The notes: generated by a model from the letters alone, not told the origin. 49,067 bases of DNA from Candidatus Bathyarchaeota archaeon (GCA_029879735.1 JAOUPS010000004.1:1-49067), one strand, 5' to 3'; positions 15,540 to 24,087 are shown, counted from the stretch's first letter. A program made the numbers and translations.

Positions 15540-15768
15540 CTAAGTGATTAATGAAACTTGAGTTATTTGTTTTCCGATGATTTTAACGTTTTCTACAAGA
15601 ACCCACGGTGCGACCAGTTGCCCAATCTTTCTTTCGTTGTTGGCCTAGGCGGAAATGTTTGCAATATCTGGAAAATGCTGCCTGCTAGCATTACACCTTT
15701 GGTTGCGTAGGCAATTTTGCCACTCTCGATTTTTCAAGCCGGGGTTGCAACAACATAGAATTCCCGCG
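15540..15768 (-). pseudogene. C-terminal remnant of a TldD/PmbA-family metallopeptidase
   Basis: On the minus strand a decayed 3' gene end can be read: EFYVVATPA, an in-frame TGA, KIESGKIAYATKGVMLAGSI, then after a frameshift [20 protein letters not shown] and a stop at 15540-15542. The order matches the C-terminal end of TldD/PmbA proteins (GKIAYPVKG...GN, then SWVAPYVLVENV...). The remainder of the gene (over 350 residues) is missing; similarity ends at the CGCGCGCGCG tract at 15765-15774. It lies just upstream of the NapH-like gene. A TATA-like TTTATAAAG still sits near 15795-15805. Confidence 0.55.
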
Positions 15769-15898
15769 CGCGCGAAGAACCTATTCGAAACGGCTTTATA
15801 AAATCGTTATGGTCTCCTTTCTACTGCAAGCCTACCTTTAACGAGATAAGAAAGGTTCAAAAGTAGAACAGTTTGATTGAAACACAAAGCGGGACGGC

Positions 15899-16240
15899 TT
15901 ATGTTTTCTGCATGAGCAACTTCATTTGACCAGCAAAATCATGTTCTTTTTGCGTTCTCTCCGTTTCAAGTCGATGGAGCAAACCGTAGGTGGAGTATAT
16001 GTCATCCAAGATCTTCCGCTCAATAACGTATGCCCCTGATCTTAGAAACTCTTCAAGTCCCTTGGCGAACACATCGATCTTCGCGGATGCCTCATTTCGT
16101 TTCAGCGAATAGTTGCTTTCCAAGTACTTGTATATCAGGTGAGTGGCTTGTTCTCCGAAGACTTGCGTTAATACACGATCTATTATCTTTGAGATCTTAT
16201 CTTGTTCATTGTTGTTTTTTTGTCGGATTGTGATTTTCAT
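15899..16240 (-). CDS. NitrOD5-domain-like protein
   Basis: 113 residues. The segment VLTQVFGEQATHLIYKYLES followed by KIDVFAKGLEEFLRSGAYVI and ERKILDDIYSTYGL matches the pattern of the NitrOD5 domain, a short helical domain first described in Nitrosopumilus and widespread in Bathyarchaeia and Thaumarchaeota, where it is often alone or at the C-terminus of sensor proteins. The N-terminal 17 residues are basic and Asn-rich; the C-terminus is a charged helix. A strong GGAGGA ribosome site precedes the ATG at 16240, and ATACTTATTAAG about 40 bp upstream is a plausible TATA box. A regulatory output role is usually assumed for the domain but not proven. Confidence 0.6.
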   Translation of the reverse strand: MKITIRQKNNNEQDKISKIIDRVLTQVFGEQATHLIYKYLESNYSLKRNEASAKIDVFAKGLEEFLRSGAYVIERKILDDIYSTYGLLHRLETERTQKEHDFAGQMKLLMQKT

Positions 16241-16624
16241 TGTTATTCCTCCACAGATAGGTATCGTTTGTATTACGACTTAATAAGTATTGCCGTAGAT
16301 CTGTCAAACAAACACACACTTCAAAACACGTGAAAATCCCCTCATCACATGAAGTCCGTAGGATTCAGTGACATATAGACCCTAAAAACATTCTCCCTCT
16401 CCGCCATTCTGTGTTCCATTGACCCAACTCTGACGTATCCTTAACTGACGCCGATGCTGAGTTAACAGAATCGTGGAAAACAACGTTGCGATCTGTAGAA
16501 CAGATTAAAAGCCTGCACACATATGATCATTGTTTGTAAAGACAATTGCATTCTCAAAAACAAGATTTCTAACTTCCACCATAATCATACGATAACTATG
16601 AAAGAAGCAGCTGTCGCGCTGAGC
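16241..16624. other. Intergenic gap with no recognised gene
   Basis: The left end holds the promoter and ribosome site of the NitrOD5-like gene. On the minus strand, a stretch ending at a TGA at 16345-16347 reads GYVRVGSMEHRMAERENVFR and looks protein-like, but it is only about 30 codons after a stop and has no ribosome site; it may be a fragment of a lost gene. Nothing else seen. Confidence 0.3.
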
Positions 16625-17923
16625 TTACTGGTTCTTCTCAGTGAAGTCTGTGAGGTTTAGTTGTTGGACTCTTCTGGGAAAGGGATTCTCACAAACGTTC
16701 TCTTCGAAGATGGCCAGTCTTCCATAAACGCCGTCGTATCCGGGTATAACTTTGACTTTTCCTTCTCTAACTCTAACGATCGCCTCGGCGATTTTTTCAT
16801 CCACAACTTTGTTTAACGCATCTTTTGTAGCATCTATCAGCACAGCATACTCGTCACCGAATCTTTCAACTAGCTTGTTGTAAACGCTCCATACCTTTTG
16901 AGCGTATGGAGAACTTGTGCCCAGAACAGTCGTAATAATTTCAGAAAGCGGAAGCAAACGCATAAAACCTATAGCGTTTTCAGGCTTGAAGCCTGCTGGA
17001 CGATCAGCCAACTCTTCAACTCGTTGTTCAACGCCTCTTGTGAGTTTTCTGCGGCAGACTGGACAAATGTTCCCCAGTTTTGCTGCCTCTTGCGGAGAAA
17101 GCGCAACATTGCAGTTTCTATGCCCGGTCCAATGATATTTTCCATAGGCTGGATCTGTTTCAATTGTAAACTTGAATCTTTCCTTATCTTTAGAGCGGAT
17201 TGCGTCTACAATCTCGCCGTAGCTTAACCGTTTCAGTTCAAAAACGTTGGCTTCCCTTCCGATGCGCCAAGGCCAAGCACTGTGGCTGTCACTGTTTGAG
17301 ACTAAGGCATATTTGTCGAGTTTGCTTAAACGCCAGTTCATGGGAGGATCCGATGAAAGCCCCGTCTCTAAAGCGTGAATATGCTTTTCCATGTCTTGGT
17401 AGCAGTCTTCAACGTTGTTAAAGCCACTAAATGCGCCGAAAATGCTGAACCAGGGTGTCCAAGCGTGAGCTGGAAAAACCATGTTTTCGCTTGCGCCTTC
17501 CATAACTTCCTCCACTAGATGTGGCGCGTCCATATTCAATGTTGGTCTACCATCAACTGCTAAGTCGCCGTATTTCTCTAGCCTGTTGTTAATCTGAACT
17601 GCAGTTTCTATGCTGGGTGTTAAAACAACATGATGAATCTTCTTTACTTCGTTTTCAAAAGTGAATATTGTGCTAACTTCTGTTGTTATCATGAAACGTA
17701 CTGATGACTCTGGTTTCTTGGCAGTTCTGTACAAGCCAGTATCTGATTCTTGAGCCAAGGTTTCTTGCAGTTCTTCAAGCCATCTCGGATGCGTGAAGTC
17801 TCCTGTTCCCACAAGGTTTAAGCCTTTAATTCTTGCGAAACGAGCAATCTCCTTAACACATATTTTCTGGCTTGTGGCGCGGCTGTAGCGGCTGTGTATG
17901 TGTAGGTCAGCTATCACCCTCAA
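16625..17923 (-). CDS. endoQ: Endonuclease Q (PHP-domain DNA repair nuclease)
   Basis: 432 residues. The N-terminal PHP phosphoesterase domain shows its metal-ligand motifs in order: ADLHIHSRYS, GTGDFTHPRWL, TTEVSTIF, VFPAHAWTPWFSIFG and SNSDSHSAWPWRIGREAN. A C-terminal Zn-finger region follows with HRNCNVALSP and CPVCRRKLTRGVEQRVEELA, then a helical tail. This combination and a length near 424-432 residues are those of archaeal EndoQ, which nicks DNA 5' to uracil, hypoxanthine or abasic sites to start repair of deaminated bases. The TTG start at 17923 overlaps the stop of the upstream VTT gene (TTGA), implying coupling; a GTG two codons later is an alternative start. Confidence 0.9.
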   Translation of the reverse strand: MRVIADLHIHSRYSRATSQKICVKEIARFARIKGLNLVGTGDFTHPRWLEELQETLAQESDTGLYRTAKKPESSVRFMITTEVSTIFTFENEVKKIHHVVLTPSIETAVQINNRLEKYGDLAVDGRPTLNMDAPHLVEEVMEGASENMVFPAHAWTPWFSIFGAFSGFNNVEDCYQDMEKHIHALETGLSSDPPMNWRLSKLDKYALVSNSDSHSAWPWRIGREANVFELKRLSYGEIVDAIRSKDKERFKFTIETDPAYGKYHWTGHRNCNVALSPQEAAKLGNICPVCRRKLTRGVEQRVEELADRPAGFKPENAIGFMRLLPLSEIITTVLGTSSPYAQKVWSVYNKLVERFGDEYAVLIDATKDALNKVVDEKIAEAIVRVREGKVKVIPGYDGVYGRLAIFEENVCENPFPRRVQQLNLTDFTEKNQ

Positions 17924-18567
17924 GTTTTCTCGCCACTATCCTCTTCTTTAGCCACATACTTCTCAAAAAGCTTCTCCCAATCAAACTTAAACATTATGAC
18001 AAACACGATAATCAGCAAAACTATTGCAAGAACCATACCAATCAACGCAGATATCCAACCGCTCTCCACACCAAAGATGTCTCTAATAATTCGTATCGAA
18101 AAGCGGCCGCTATAGGCTACGATGAAGTTCATGCAGATTTTCCCGATTAAAGCTGGAATAAATGCTCGAGCAATACTATAACGTATAACGCCTAAAGGGA
18201 TGAAGAGCAAATCATCAGGCAAAGGCGTCAGAGCAAAAAGGAAAATTACGATCGGCCCAAATCTATCAAAAAGCTTCATAAGAAACTCCATTTTCTTCTT
18301 ATACTTCTCACTGATGACTCTTCTTCCTCCAAAACCGATTAAATATCCCGAAAACTCGCCCACAGCAGAGCCTATTCCAGCTGCAACAGCGATCCACAAA
18401 GGCTCAAAGGTGCCTCCGAGGGTGAAAATGATAACCGTGTAAGGGATGGGAAAAAATATTGAGAGGGCACCAATCAAGCTGATTAAGAAGATTCCGAAAT
18501 ATCCGTATTGGAGAGCGAGGCTCTCCATCCACGCGGACAGCTGCTGGATGACATCTGTAAACTGCAA
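17920..18567 (-). CDS. VTT/DedA-like membrane protein
   Basis: 215 residues with five to six membrane segments. The region FGIFLISLIGALSIFFPIPY, then LGGTFEPLWIAVAAGIGSAV and GEFSGYLIGFGGRRVIS, is the VTT (DedA/TMEM41B/VMP1, formerly SNARE-assoc) core with its GxxxGE...GYxxG pattern and re-entrant loops; FALTPLPDDLLFIPLGVIRY matches the second conserved loop with its Pro-Asp-Asp. VTT proteins move lipids between bilayer leaflets or support membrane homeostasis. The gene precedes endoQ with a 4-bp overlap; the functional link is not obvious and may only reflect compact packing. CTCTTTAAGTC on the minus strand about 40 bp upstream is a TATA candidate. Confidence 0.85.
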   Translation of the reverse strand: MQFTDVIQQLSAWMESLALQYGYFGIFLISLIGALSIFFPIPYTVIIFTLGGTFEPLWIAVAAGIGSAVGEFSGYLIGFGGRRVISEKYKKKMEFLMKLFDRFGPIVIFLFALTPLPDDLLFIPLGVIRYSIARAFIPALIGKICMNFIVAYSGRFSIRIIRDIFGVESGWISALIGMVLAIVLLIIVFVIMFKFDWEKLFEKYVAKEEDSGEKT

Positions 18568-18697
18568 TTGAAAGCTTCTCCTTTTTCACTGATTTAGAAC
18601 GCAAGACTTAAAGAGATTATCGATAGCCAAGCAAACGTCACATTTAAATCGAAGCACATTTACAAAAGGTTCTACAAGCTTTTGGAAGTATCTGAAG

Positions 18698-19225
18698 TTG
18701 ACAACGAAAAAGGAGCCAATCTGGATAGCAAGAGACTTAGCTAAATGCAGCGGTTGCAGAAAATGCGAAATCGCCTGTTCGCTTTTCCATGAAAACCGCA
18801 TATGGCCAGAAGCCTCAAGAATAAGAGTTTTTATGTTGATTCCGGGCGTTGATTTTCCACATTTCTGTGCACAGTGTGAGGATTACCCGTGCGTTGAAGC
18901 TTGCCCAGTGGATGCATTATCAGTAGACTCCAAAACAGGCGCTGTTTTGGTGGATAAAGAAAAATGCACTGGTTGCGCACAATGCATTGACGCTTGCCCG
19001 GGCAGAGTCCCACACATGCATCCAAAGGAAAAAATCATCTTAATTTGTAACTTATGCGATGGCGACCCGCAATGCGTCAAGGTTTGCCAAGAAGGGGCAT
19101 GGAACGTGCTTAAGACAGTTTCAAGAAAGAATTACGCTTACAAGCTTTATGCTCGTACACCAGATGAAATAACGCGAGATTTGGCCGTTAAAATCTACGG
19201 TGAAATAGGGAAGGATTTCATATGA
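18698..19225 (+). CDS. 4Fe-4S ferredoxin subunit associated with AOR
   Basis: 175 residues with several cysteine clusters: CSGCRKCEIACSLFHENRIW near the start, CAQCEDYPCVEACPVDALSV, CTGCAQCIDACPGRVPHMHP, and CNLCDGDPQCVKVCQEGAWN, enough for up to four 4Fe-4S clusters in the DMSO-reductase-B / HycB-like fold. The next gene, an AOR, starts inside its stop codon (ATGA overlap), so this is almost certainly the dedicated electron-transfer subunit that takes electrons from the tungsten enzyme and passes them to ferredoxin or a membrane acceptor. The start is TTG 18698; no in-frame ATG precedes the first Cys motif. ACATTTAAATCG about 50 bp upstream is the likely TATA box. Confidence 0.9.
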   Translation: MTTKKEPIWIARDLAKCSGCRKCEIACSLFHENRIWPEASRIRVFMLIPGVDFPHFCAQCEDYPCVEACPVDALSVDSKTGAVLVDKEKCTGCAQCIDACPGRVPHMHPKEKIILICNLCDGDPQCVKVCQEGAWNVLKTVSRKNYAYKLYARTPDEITRDLAVKIYGEIGKDFI

Positions 19226-21090
19226 TCTTTGGTTATGCCGGAAAGTTTCTGGAAGTTGACCTTTCAACCGAGGACATCAAAGAGACAAGGTTTGACGACG
19301 ACGTCTTGAAAGAATACATTGGCGGTAGAGGCTTAGCAGCAAAAATCCTTTGGAACAGATTAGGCAGCAGATGGGAAACAGTGGACCCGCTTGAACCAGA
19401 AAACATACTTCTATTCTTAACAGGGCCGCTCACAGGATTTTTCCCAGGCGGAAGAATCTGTGTGTCTGGCAAGTCTCCGCAAAGCAACGGGGTTGTAGGC
19501 TCAACTGTTGCAGGAGAATTTGGAATTGAGTTGAGGTGTGCTGGCTACGACGGCATAATTGTGTTAGGCGAATCGGAAAAACCCGTCTATTTATTCATAA
19601 AGGACTCTGATGTTGAAGTTAGAGACGCAGGTCATGTCTGGGGTAAAGATGCTAAAAAGACGGTTGCGATGCTTACTAAAGAATGTAGAGAACTTTTGAA
19701 GTCGCGTTTTCCACGTTACGGCGAGTGGAAAGAGCCGGCAATGTTGTATATTGGCCCTGCTGGAGAAAACAAGGTGCGAACAGCAGTTGTCGCAGCGAAG
19801 TGGACTCATGCTGCTGGTTACGGCGGTTATGGTGCAGTCATGGGTTCGAAAAAGCTTAAGGCAATAGCTGTCAAGGGCACTGGACCTTTGCCGGAGGTGG
19901 CTGACATGGAAAAAGTGAAAAAGCTAATGCAACGCGTGTGCGAAGACGTTTATGAAGAAGAATTGTGGAGGCGATGGGGAACCGGAGCCGCTGGCTATGA
20001 AGTCGGTGCAAAAACAAGCTCTGAGCCGATACGAAACTGGCAAGAGGAGTGGCATGACGATAAAAGCTTCGGCGTCGACAAGTTTGAGAATCGGTTTTGG
20101 ATAAAGCCGTATTGGGGAGATTTTGGCTGTCCAACGACATGTTTGAAAGTTGCAATGGTCAAAGATGGAAAGTTCAAAGGGGCAATAACCGACAACCCAG
20201 ACTATGAAATGCAGGCTTATTTGGGTCCGAACCTTGGAATTTTTACTCCGGAAGAAAACGTGTTTTTGGTGTCGCTTATTGATGATTTGGGGTTATGTGG
20301 TATACAAACTGGAAACGTGATGGGTTTTGCGGCTGAACTGTTTCAAAGGGGAATATTGACGAGGGAGGATTTGGGTGGATTAGAGCTTAAGTGGGGTGAC
20401 GCTGAAGCCTTTGCTGCTTTGGCTAAAAAAATCGCTTTCAGAGAGGGTATAGGTGATTTGTTGGCTGAGGGAACTTATCGTGCGGCTCTGAAGATAGGGA
20501 AAGAGAAGAATGCGGATTTGTTATCTTACGCGGTGCAGTCTAAAGGCGTGAGCATTGGTGCTCATGGGATTCGTAGCGGAAAAGACTATCCAAAAATAAT
20601 TTCTTACGCTTGTTCAGTTCAGGGTGGAGATCACACCTCTACGGCTGGGTTGCCGTTGGATTGGGGTGGAAGCGAGTTGATGGAGATCTTCAACGATTCA
20701 GGGGTATATTGCAATTTTAACACTTTTGGGGTACCACGGAACGTCAGATTCCAATTTTATAAGGCAGTTACAGGCTTAAAGCTGACAAGGAAGGAATGGT
20801 GTTACGAGAAAGCGTTGAGAGTCTTACAAATGCAGAGGGCATTGCTGCTTTTGGGTGGTCCAGATTTGAAGTGGAACCCGAAAATCCATGATGATAATCC
20901 GTCAAGGTTTTACGAGCCTTTGCCTTCTGGTCCTTACAAAGGTAAAACGGTCAATAGGGCCAGGTTTCAGAAGAAGAAAAAGGAGTATTACGAGGCAGTT
21001 GGCTGGGATGAAAACGGTGTACCCAGTTCGGAAGTTCTTAGAAGGCTCGGGTTAGATGATGTTGATAGGACGTTGAAAAAGTTACGTTGA
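19222..21090 (+). CDS. Tungsten-dependent aldehyde:ferredoxin oxidoreductase (AOR)
   Basis: 622 residues, full length for the AOR family. The N-terminal domain has GYAGKFLEVDLSTEDIKETR, YIGGRGLAAKILWNRL and GPLTGFFPGGRICVSGKSPQ, the pyranopterin-binding signatures. Of the four usual 4Fe-4S ligands (CxxCxxxC plus a late Cys), three are Cys (Cys303, Cys307, Cys497), while the first position is Asp300, as in GDFGCPTTCLK. I recall similar Asp variants in other archaeal AOR branches. The reaction is oxidation of an aldehyde to an acid, reducing ferredoxin; substrate not assignable. Translation is coupled to the ferredoxin-subunit gene upstream. Codon usage becomes more T/G-rich in the second half, without any break in frame. 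Confidence 0.92.
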   Translation: MIFGYAGKFLEVDLSTEDIKETRFDDDVLKEYIGGRGLAAKILWNRLGSRWETVDPLEPENILLFLTGPLTGFFPGGRICVSGKSPQSNGVVGSTVAGEFGIELRCAGYDGIIVLGESEKPVYLFIKDSDVEVRDAGHVWGKDAKKTVAMLTKECRELLKSRFPRYGEWKEPAMLYIGPAGENKVRTAVVAAKWTHAAGYGGYGAVMGSKKLKAIAVKGTGPLPEVADMEKVKKLMQRVCEDVYEEELWRRWGTGAAGYEVGAKTSSEPIRNWQEEWHDDKSFGVDKFENRFWIKPYWGDFGCPTTCLKVAMVKDGKFKGAITDNPDYEMQAYLGPNLGIFTPEENVFLVSLIDDLGLCGIQTGNVMGFAAELFQRGILTREDLGGLELKWGDAEAFAALAKKIAFREGIGDLLAEGTYRAALKIGKEKNADLLSYAVQSKGVSIGAHGIRSGKDYPKIISYACSVQGGDHTSTAGLPLDWGGSELMEIFNDSGVYCNFNTFGVPRNVRFQFYKAVTGLKLTRKEWCYEKALRVLQMQRALLLLGGPDLKWNPKIHDDNPSRFYEPLPSGPYKGKTVNRARFQKKKKEYYEAVGWDENGVPSSEVLRRLGLDDVDRTLKKLR

Positions 21091-21101
21091 ACACCTGTCT
21101 G

Positions 21102-21755
21102 CTATCGATTTCGCGCTCTCTCTCTAAGCTTCAGCCACTCCTTGATTTCATGAAGAATTGCTGTCCAAAATAATAGGTTGATCGCAACAGCGTAGGCCAT
21201 ATAGAACCAGTCACTGAAGCGGAACCATAGCCACGGGGAAAGCAAAGATACTGAAGCCATTGCAGAAAAAAACTGCAAATTCGAACTCCGAAAATCTCGG
21301 AAAATCAGCAAACCTAATGCTAAACCTGGCAAGATTGTGGCAGGAATCGCTAACCAATCAATGACAAGTAGGCCTCCCAAAAGAGGCGACATGCCTCGAC
21401 CTCCCCTAAACCTGTAATATACTGGATAGTTGTGCCCAGCCACAGCAGCCATCCCAGCAAACAGAAAATAGTACCCCTCTGGAAAAACCAAACGGCAGGC
21501 TAGCACAGGAACGAATGCCTTGAGCATGTCGAGGAAACTGGTCAGAATCGCTACCTTTGATCCTTTGCGTTCTCGCAGGCTAGTGGCGCACACCGCTTGG
21601 GCAGCCAGCTTTTCCCGATATCCTTTGACTGCAATTCTTGTCTCGCTAAGATCCTCGCCTGGCAGAACTATTTTTCCTATTATACGTGCAAAAGAAATAG
21701 AGCCGATAAGGTATCCTGCTAGGGCAGCGAAAAGGGCAACCCACAAATCAGTCAA
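21102..21755 (-). CDS. PlsY-family acyl-phosphate:glycerol-3-phosphate acyltransferase-like membrane protein
   Basis: 217 residues with about six hydrophobic segments. The first conserved region is YLIGSISFARIIGK, the second AGHNYPVYYRFRGGRGMSPL (canonical GHxxPVxxxFxGGKG with Arg for Lys), and the end has a short basic tail. Between regions 1 and 2 there is a 35-residue polar insertion (EDLSETRIAVKGYREKLAAQ and onwards) that bacterial PlsY lacks or has much shorter. PlsY makes lysophosphatidic acid for bacterial-type ester lipids; archaea normally use glycerol-1-phosphate ethers, so the role here is uncertain. Homologues are known in several archaeal genomes and may acylate another substrate. 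The gene is convergent with the AOR gene, 11 bp between stops. Confidence 0.75.
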   Translation of the reverse strand: MTDLWVALFAALAGYLIGSISFARIIGKIVLPGEDLSETRIAVKGYREKLAAQAVCATSLRERKGSKVAILTSFLDMLKAFVPVLACRLVFPEGYYFLFAGMAAVAGHNYPVYYRFRGGRGMSPLLGGLLVIDWLAIPATILPGLALGLLIFRDFRSSNLQFFSAMASVSLLSPWLWFRFSDWFYMAYAVAINLLFWTAILHEIKEWLKLRERARNR

Positions 21756-21874
21756 TCATCACACCTCAAGATTTATTTGTCTGCTAATCCACCTTGCACG
21801 CACGTGTGACGAGCAGTTTCTTCTCGGTTCCAATAAAGCTTTAAATCGTTCTTCTGGCCGCTCAAAAGACATAT

Positions 21875-23683
21875 TCATCCTATGATAGTTACCGTTCCTT
21901 TAAACCCGTCTACTGCCACAATAGCGTTCTCTTTTATTTGCATAGCATTCTTCACAGAAACTACTGCTGGAATGCCATATTCTCTGGCGACTATCGAGCA
22001 ATGAGACAGCATTCCACCTGATTCAGAGACGACGGCTTTTGCCTTTGCGAACAGCGGGGTCCAACCGATATCGGAATAGGGAATTACTATAACGTCTCCA
22101 CATGCTGTCTTTGAAAAGTCGCTCAAGCCTCTCACAACTTTTGCTCTTCCCTCGTAATATCCTTTTGACACCGCAAGTCCTTGTAGGCTCCTAGTTTCCT
22201 GAGTTCTTACCATAGTCAGTTTGGGCAACTCCCCGAATATCAGATCAGGCAGCTCCACGTTCTTGGAGCGATTCATTTCACTCTTCCTTTTCTGAATAGC
22301 AGCTTTAAGACCGCTGCTCATTTGATTCGAAGATGCTATCTTTCGAGTTTCCCTGTAAGTGAGATAGAATATGTCATCAACGTTTTCTATGAAACCTCGA
22401 TTCTTGTAAAGAACTCCTAGATGCAGAAAAAAAGGTCGAAACAATGAGTAACCATATATGTAGAGGAATCCCAAGCGAACCGCATATATTTGATAGGCCA
22501 AAGAATTACTGCTGAGTAGCCTTGAAACACCCTTGGATAAAAGATTTCTGAATAGTGCGTCACGAGCGTGGGGAATCTCGATAGCAGACGAGGATTTAGG
22601 TCTGGAATAGTCCTCGATCACTTTCAGAAGAAGTGGCAAATTCTCTTTCCACTGGGGGCTTGAGAAATCGTTGCTACTATCGCTAAGATGCCCAAAGCAG
22701 TCAATGAAGATCTTGAAAGATCGCACAAATTCGCTGGAATCTCGGGATCCCGACAGCTTGGTCACATTCGCAGATTTCAGCTTCATCTTGAGTTCTTCGC
22801 TAGTTTTGGCATATTGCTCATGTAGAAGAGATAGATGCGTGTCTATGATGAAAGCCACATTCGTCTTCGACTCAGTACGGTTTAGATACTCGCCAATTAT
22901 GCGATACCTTGTGAGAAATTTGCTTAGAACAGAAGTGAGGAATCCATTAATAAGCTGCGTCAGTATTAGGAAGTACGAGCTTTCCTCGTTGAGTCTGTAA
23001 AGCGCATCTATCGACTGCAATGTTGTGCTCTCGTCAAGCTTTGAGAGATCAGTGAGTATAATCTGACGATATTTCTGGTTCTGAAGTGGCAAAAAGTGGT
23101 TGATCTTTTTTGCGAAGGATACTTTGCCAAGTGCGAAGAATAGTACTCTCGGAAGACTCTTTATAATTCCTAGATTTGATGTGAATCTCTGTTTTAATTC
23201 TCCTTCTCCAGTGAGTATCTCGATGCTTTCTTTGGGCATGCCTAAAAGCTGAAGTACTTCACCTAGCAGAGTTAAGTTGAAATATGCCCTGTAGTGGAAA
23301 GTCCTTATCATGCTGCCAATGTTGAGCTCCTTATGGCCAGTCAGTTGGACGAACAATTTTCTCCAAGAACTCAGGAGCAGTGGCGCGGTAACCGACCAAA
23401 CAAGTGGTTTGATCATTCCCGGCAAGCGGTCTTTTGCCATCTTGTTTGAATAGATGTTTACTCTCTTAAAGGAAGCTCCCGCGCGCTCAGATTCAACCTT
23501 ACCGAAACCGACGATTCCAGAAACTGGTTTCACAGCGTAAAAAGCTAGGAAATCTCCTTTCGAGACTTTTTGAACCGAAGGCTTGAGACGAGAGCTGTCT
23601 CTGACTCTCCAGATAGGAGGCTTATGAATTAACGCTGCCTTCCAATTTTCGACAGGTTCAACTAGAAGCCAAAGGTTCGCCAA
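21875..23683 (-). CDS. EVE/PUA-like domain fused to a PEP-utilizer phosphohistidine swivel domain
   Basis: 602 residues in an unusual order. Residues 1 to about 70 (NLWLLVEPVENWKAALIHKP, SKGDFLAFYAVKPVSGIVGF) match the EVE branch of the PUA superfamily, which reads modified bases in DNA or RNA. Residues about 85-480 are mostly helical and recall the middle part of rifampicin phosphotransferase-like PEP-utilising proteins. Residues about 510-602 form the swivel domain, with the phosphorylatable His561 in GGMLSHCSIVAREYGIPAVV. No ATP-grasp or PEP-binding domain is present, although the swivel His normally shuttles phosphate between two such sites. It must either act with a partner in trans or use the fold differently. 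A TATA-like GGTTTTATG lies about 40 bp upstream. Confidence 0.75.
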   Translation of the reverse strand: MANLWLLVEPVENWKAALIHKPPIWRVRDSSRLKPSVQKVSKGDFLAFYAVKPVSGIVGFGKVESERAGASFKRVNIYSNKMAKDRLPGMIKPLVWSVTAPLLLSSWRKLFVQLTGHKELNIGSMIRTFHYRAYFNLTLLGEVLQLLGMPKESIEILTGEGELKQRFTSNLGIIKSLPRVLFFALGKVSFAKKINHFLPLQNQKYRQIILTDLSKLDESTTLQSIDALYRLNEESSYFLILTQLINGFLTSVLSKFLTRYRIIGEYLNRTESKTNVAFIIDTHLSLLHEQYAKTSEELKMKLKSANVTKLSGSRDSSEFVRSFKIFIDCFGHLSDSSNDFSSPQWKENLPLLLKVIEDYSRPKSSSAIEIPHARDALFRNLLSKGVSRLLSSNSLAYQIYAVRLGFLYIYGYSLFRPFFLHLGVLYKNRGFIENVDDIFYLTYRETRKIASSNQMSSGLKAAIQKRKSEMNRSKNVELPDLIFGELPKLTMVRTQETRSLQGLAVSKGYYEGRAKVVRGLSDFSKTACGDVIVIPYSDIGWTPLFAKAKAVVSESGGMLSHCSIVAREYGIPAVVSVKNAMQIKENAIVAVDGFKGTVTIIG

Positions 23684-24087
23684 AGTGACACACGATTGTA
23701 TCTTAGGTTTAGTCTTTCATAAAACCTTCGATGTCAACAGTTTGTGGTGAACGTTATACGCGTTTGGCGCGCGCTGTTCCCGGTAAGAAAGCCACAGAAA
23801 AAACGAGGATGGTTCAGGGACCAACGGTTCATTCACCTAAGCCCCAGTCCATCCGATGTTCAATTGATTAGATTGTTTGTTTTTCAGCTGTCCGCTTATA
23901 AGACCAACGATGAAGAGACACTTTTGCACCGGGGAGAGAGTCAAGTTAAAATGAAAAATATCGCGCAGTCGCGCGCGCAGAGCGTGTGCTACACTTCAAC
24001 TCTACTCTCTCCACAGTTTGCAAGAGTTGTTTCATCGCTGTCTTTTTAATGTGCAAGCCTGGCTTTCTATTTGAGGTTTGACGAATC
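23684..24087. other. Intergenic gap with two (CG)n tracts
   Basis: About 400 bp between divergent genes. Alternating tracts GCGCGCGC lie at 23767-23774 and 23971-23978, the latter next to TCGCGC. A 100-codon plus-strand frame starting at GTG 23744 crosses both tracts and has no recognisable domain or ribosome site; I regard it as chance. The left end contains the promoter of the EVE-fusion gene. Confidence 0.4.

Noticed and set aside
23744-24049. A 100-codon frame between the EVE-fusion gene and the primase homologue
   Set aside because: No ribosome site, no domain, crosses two (CG)n tracts, and the composition is unlike the neighbouring genes.
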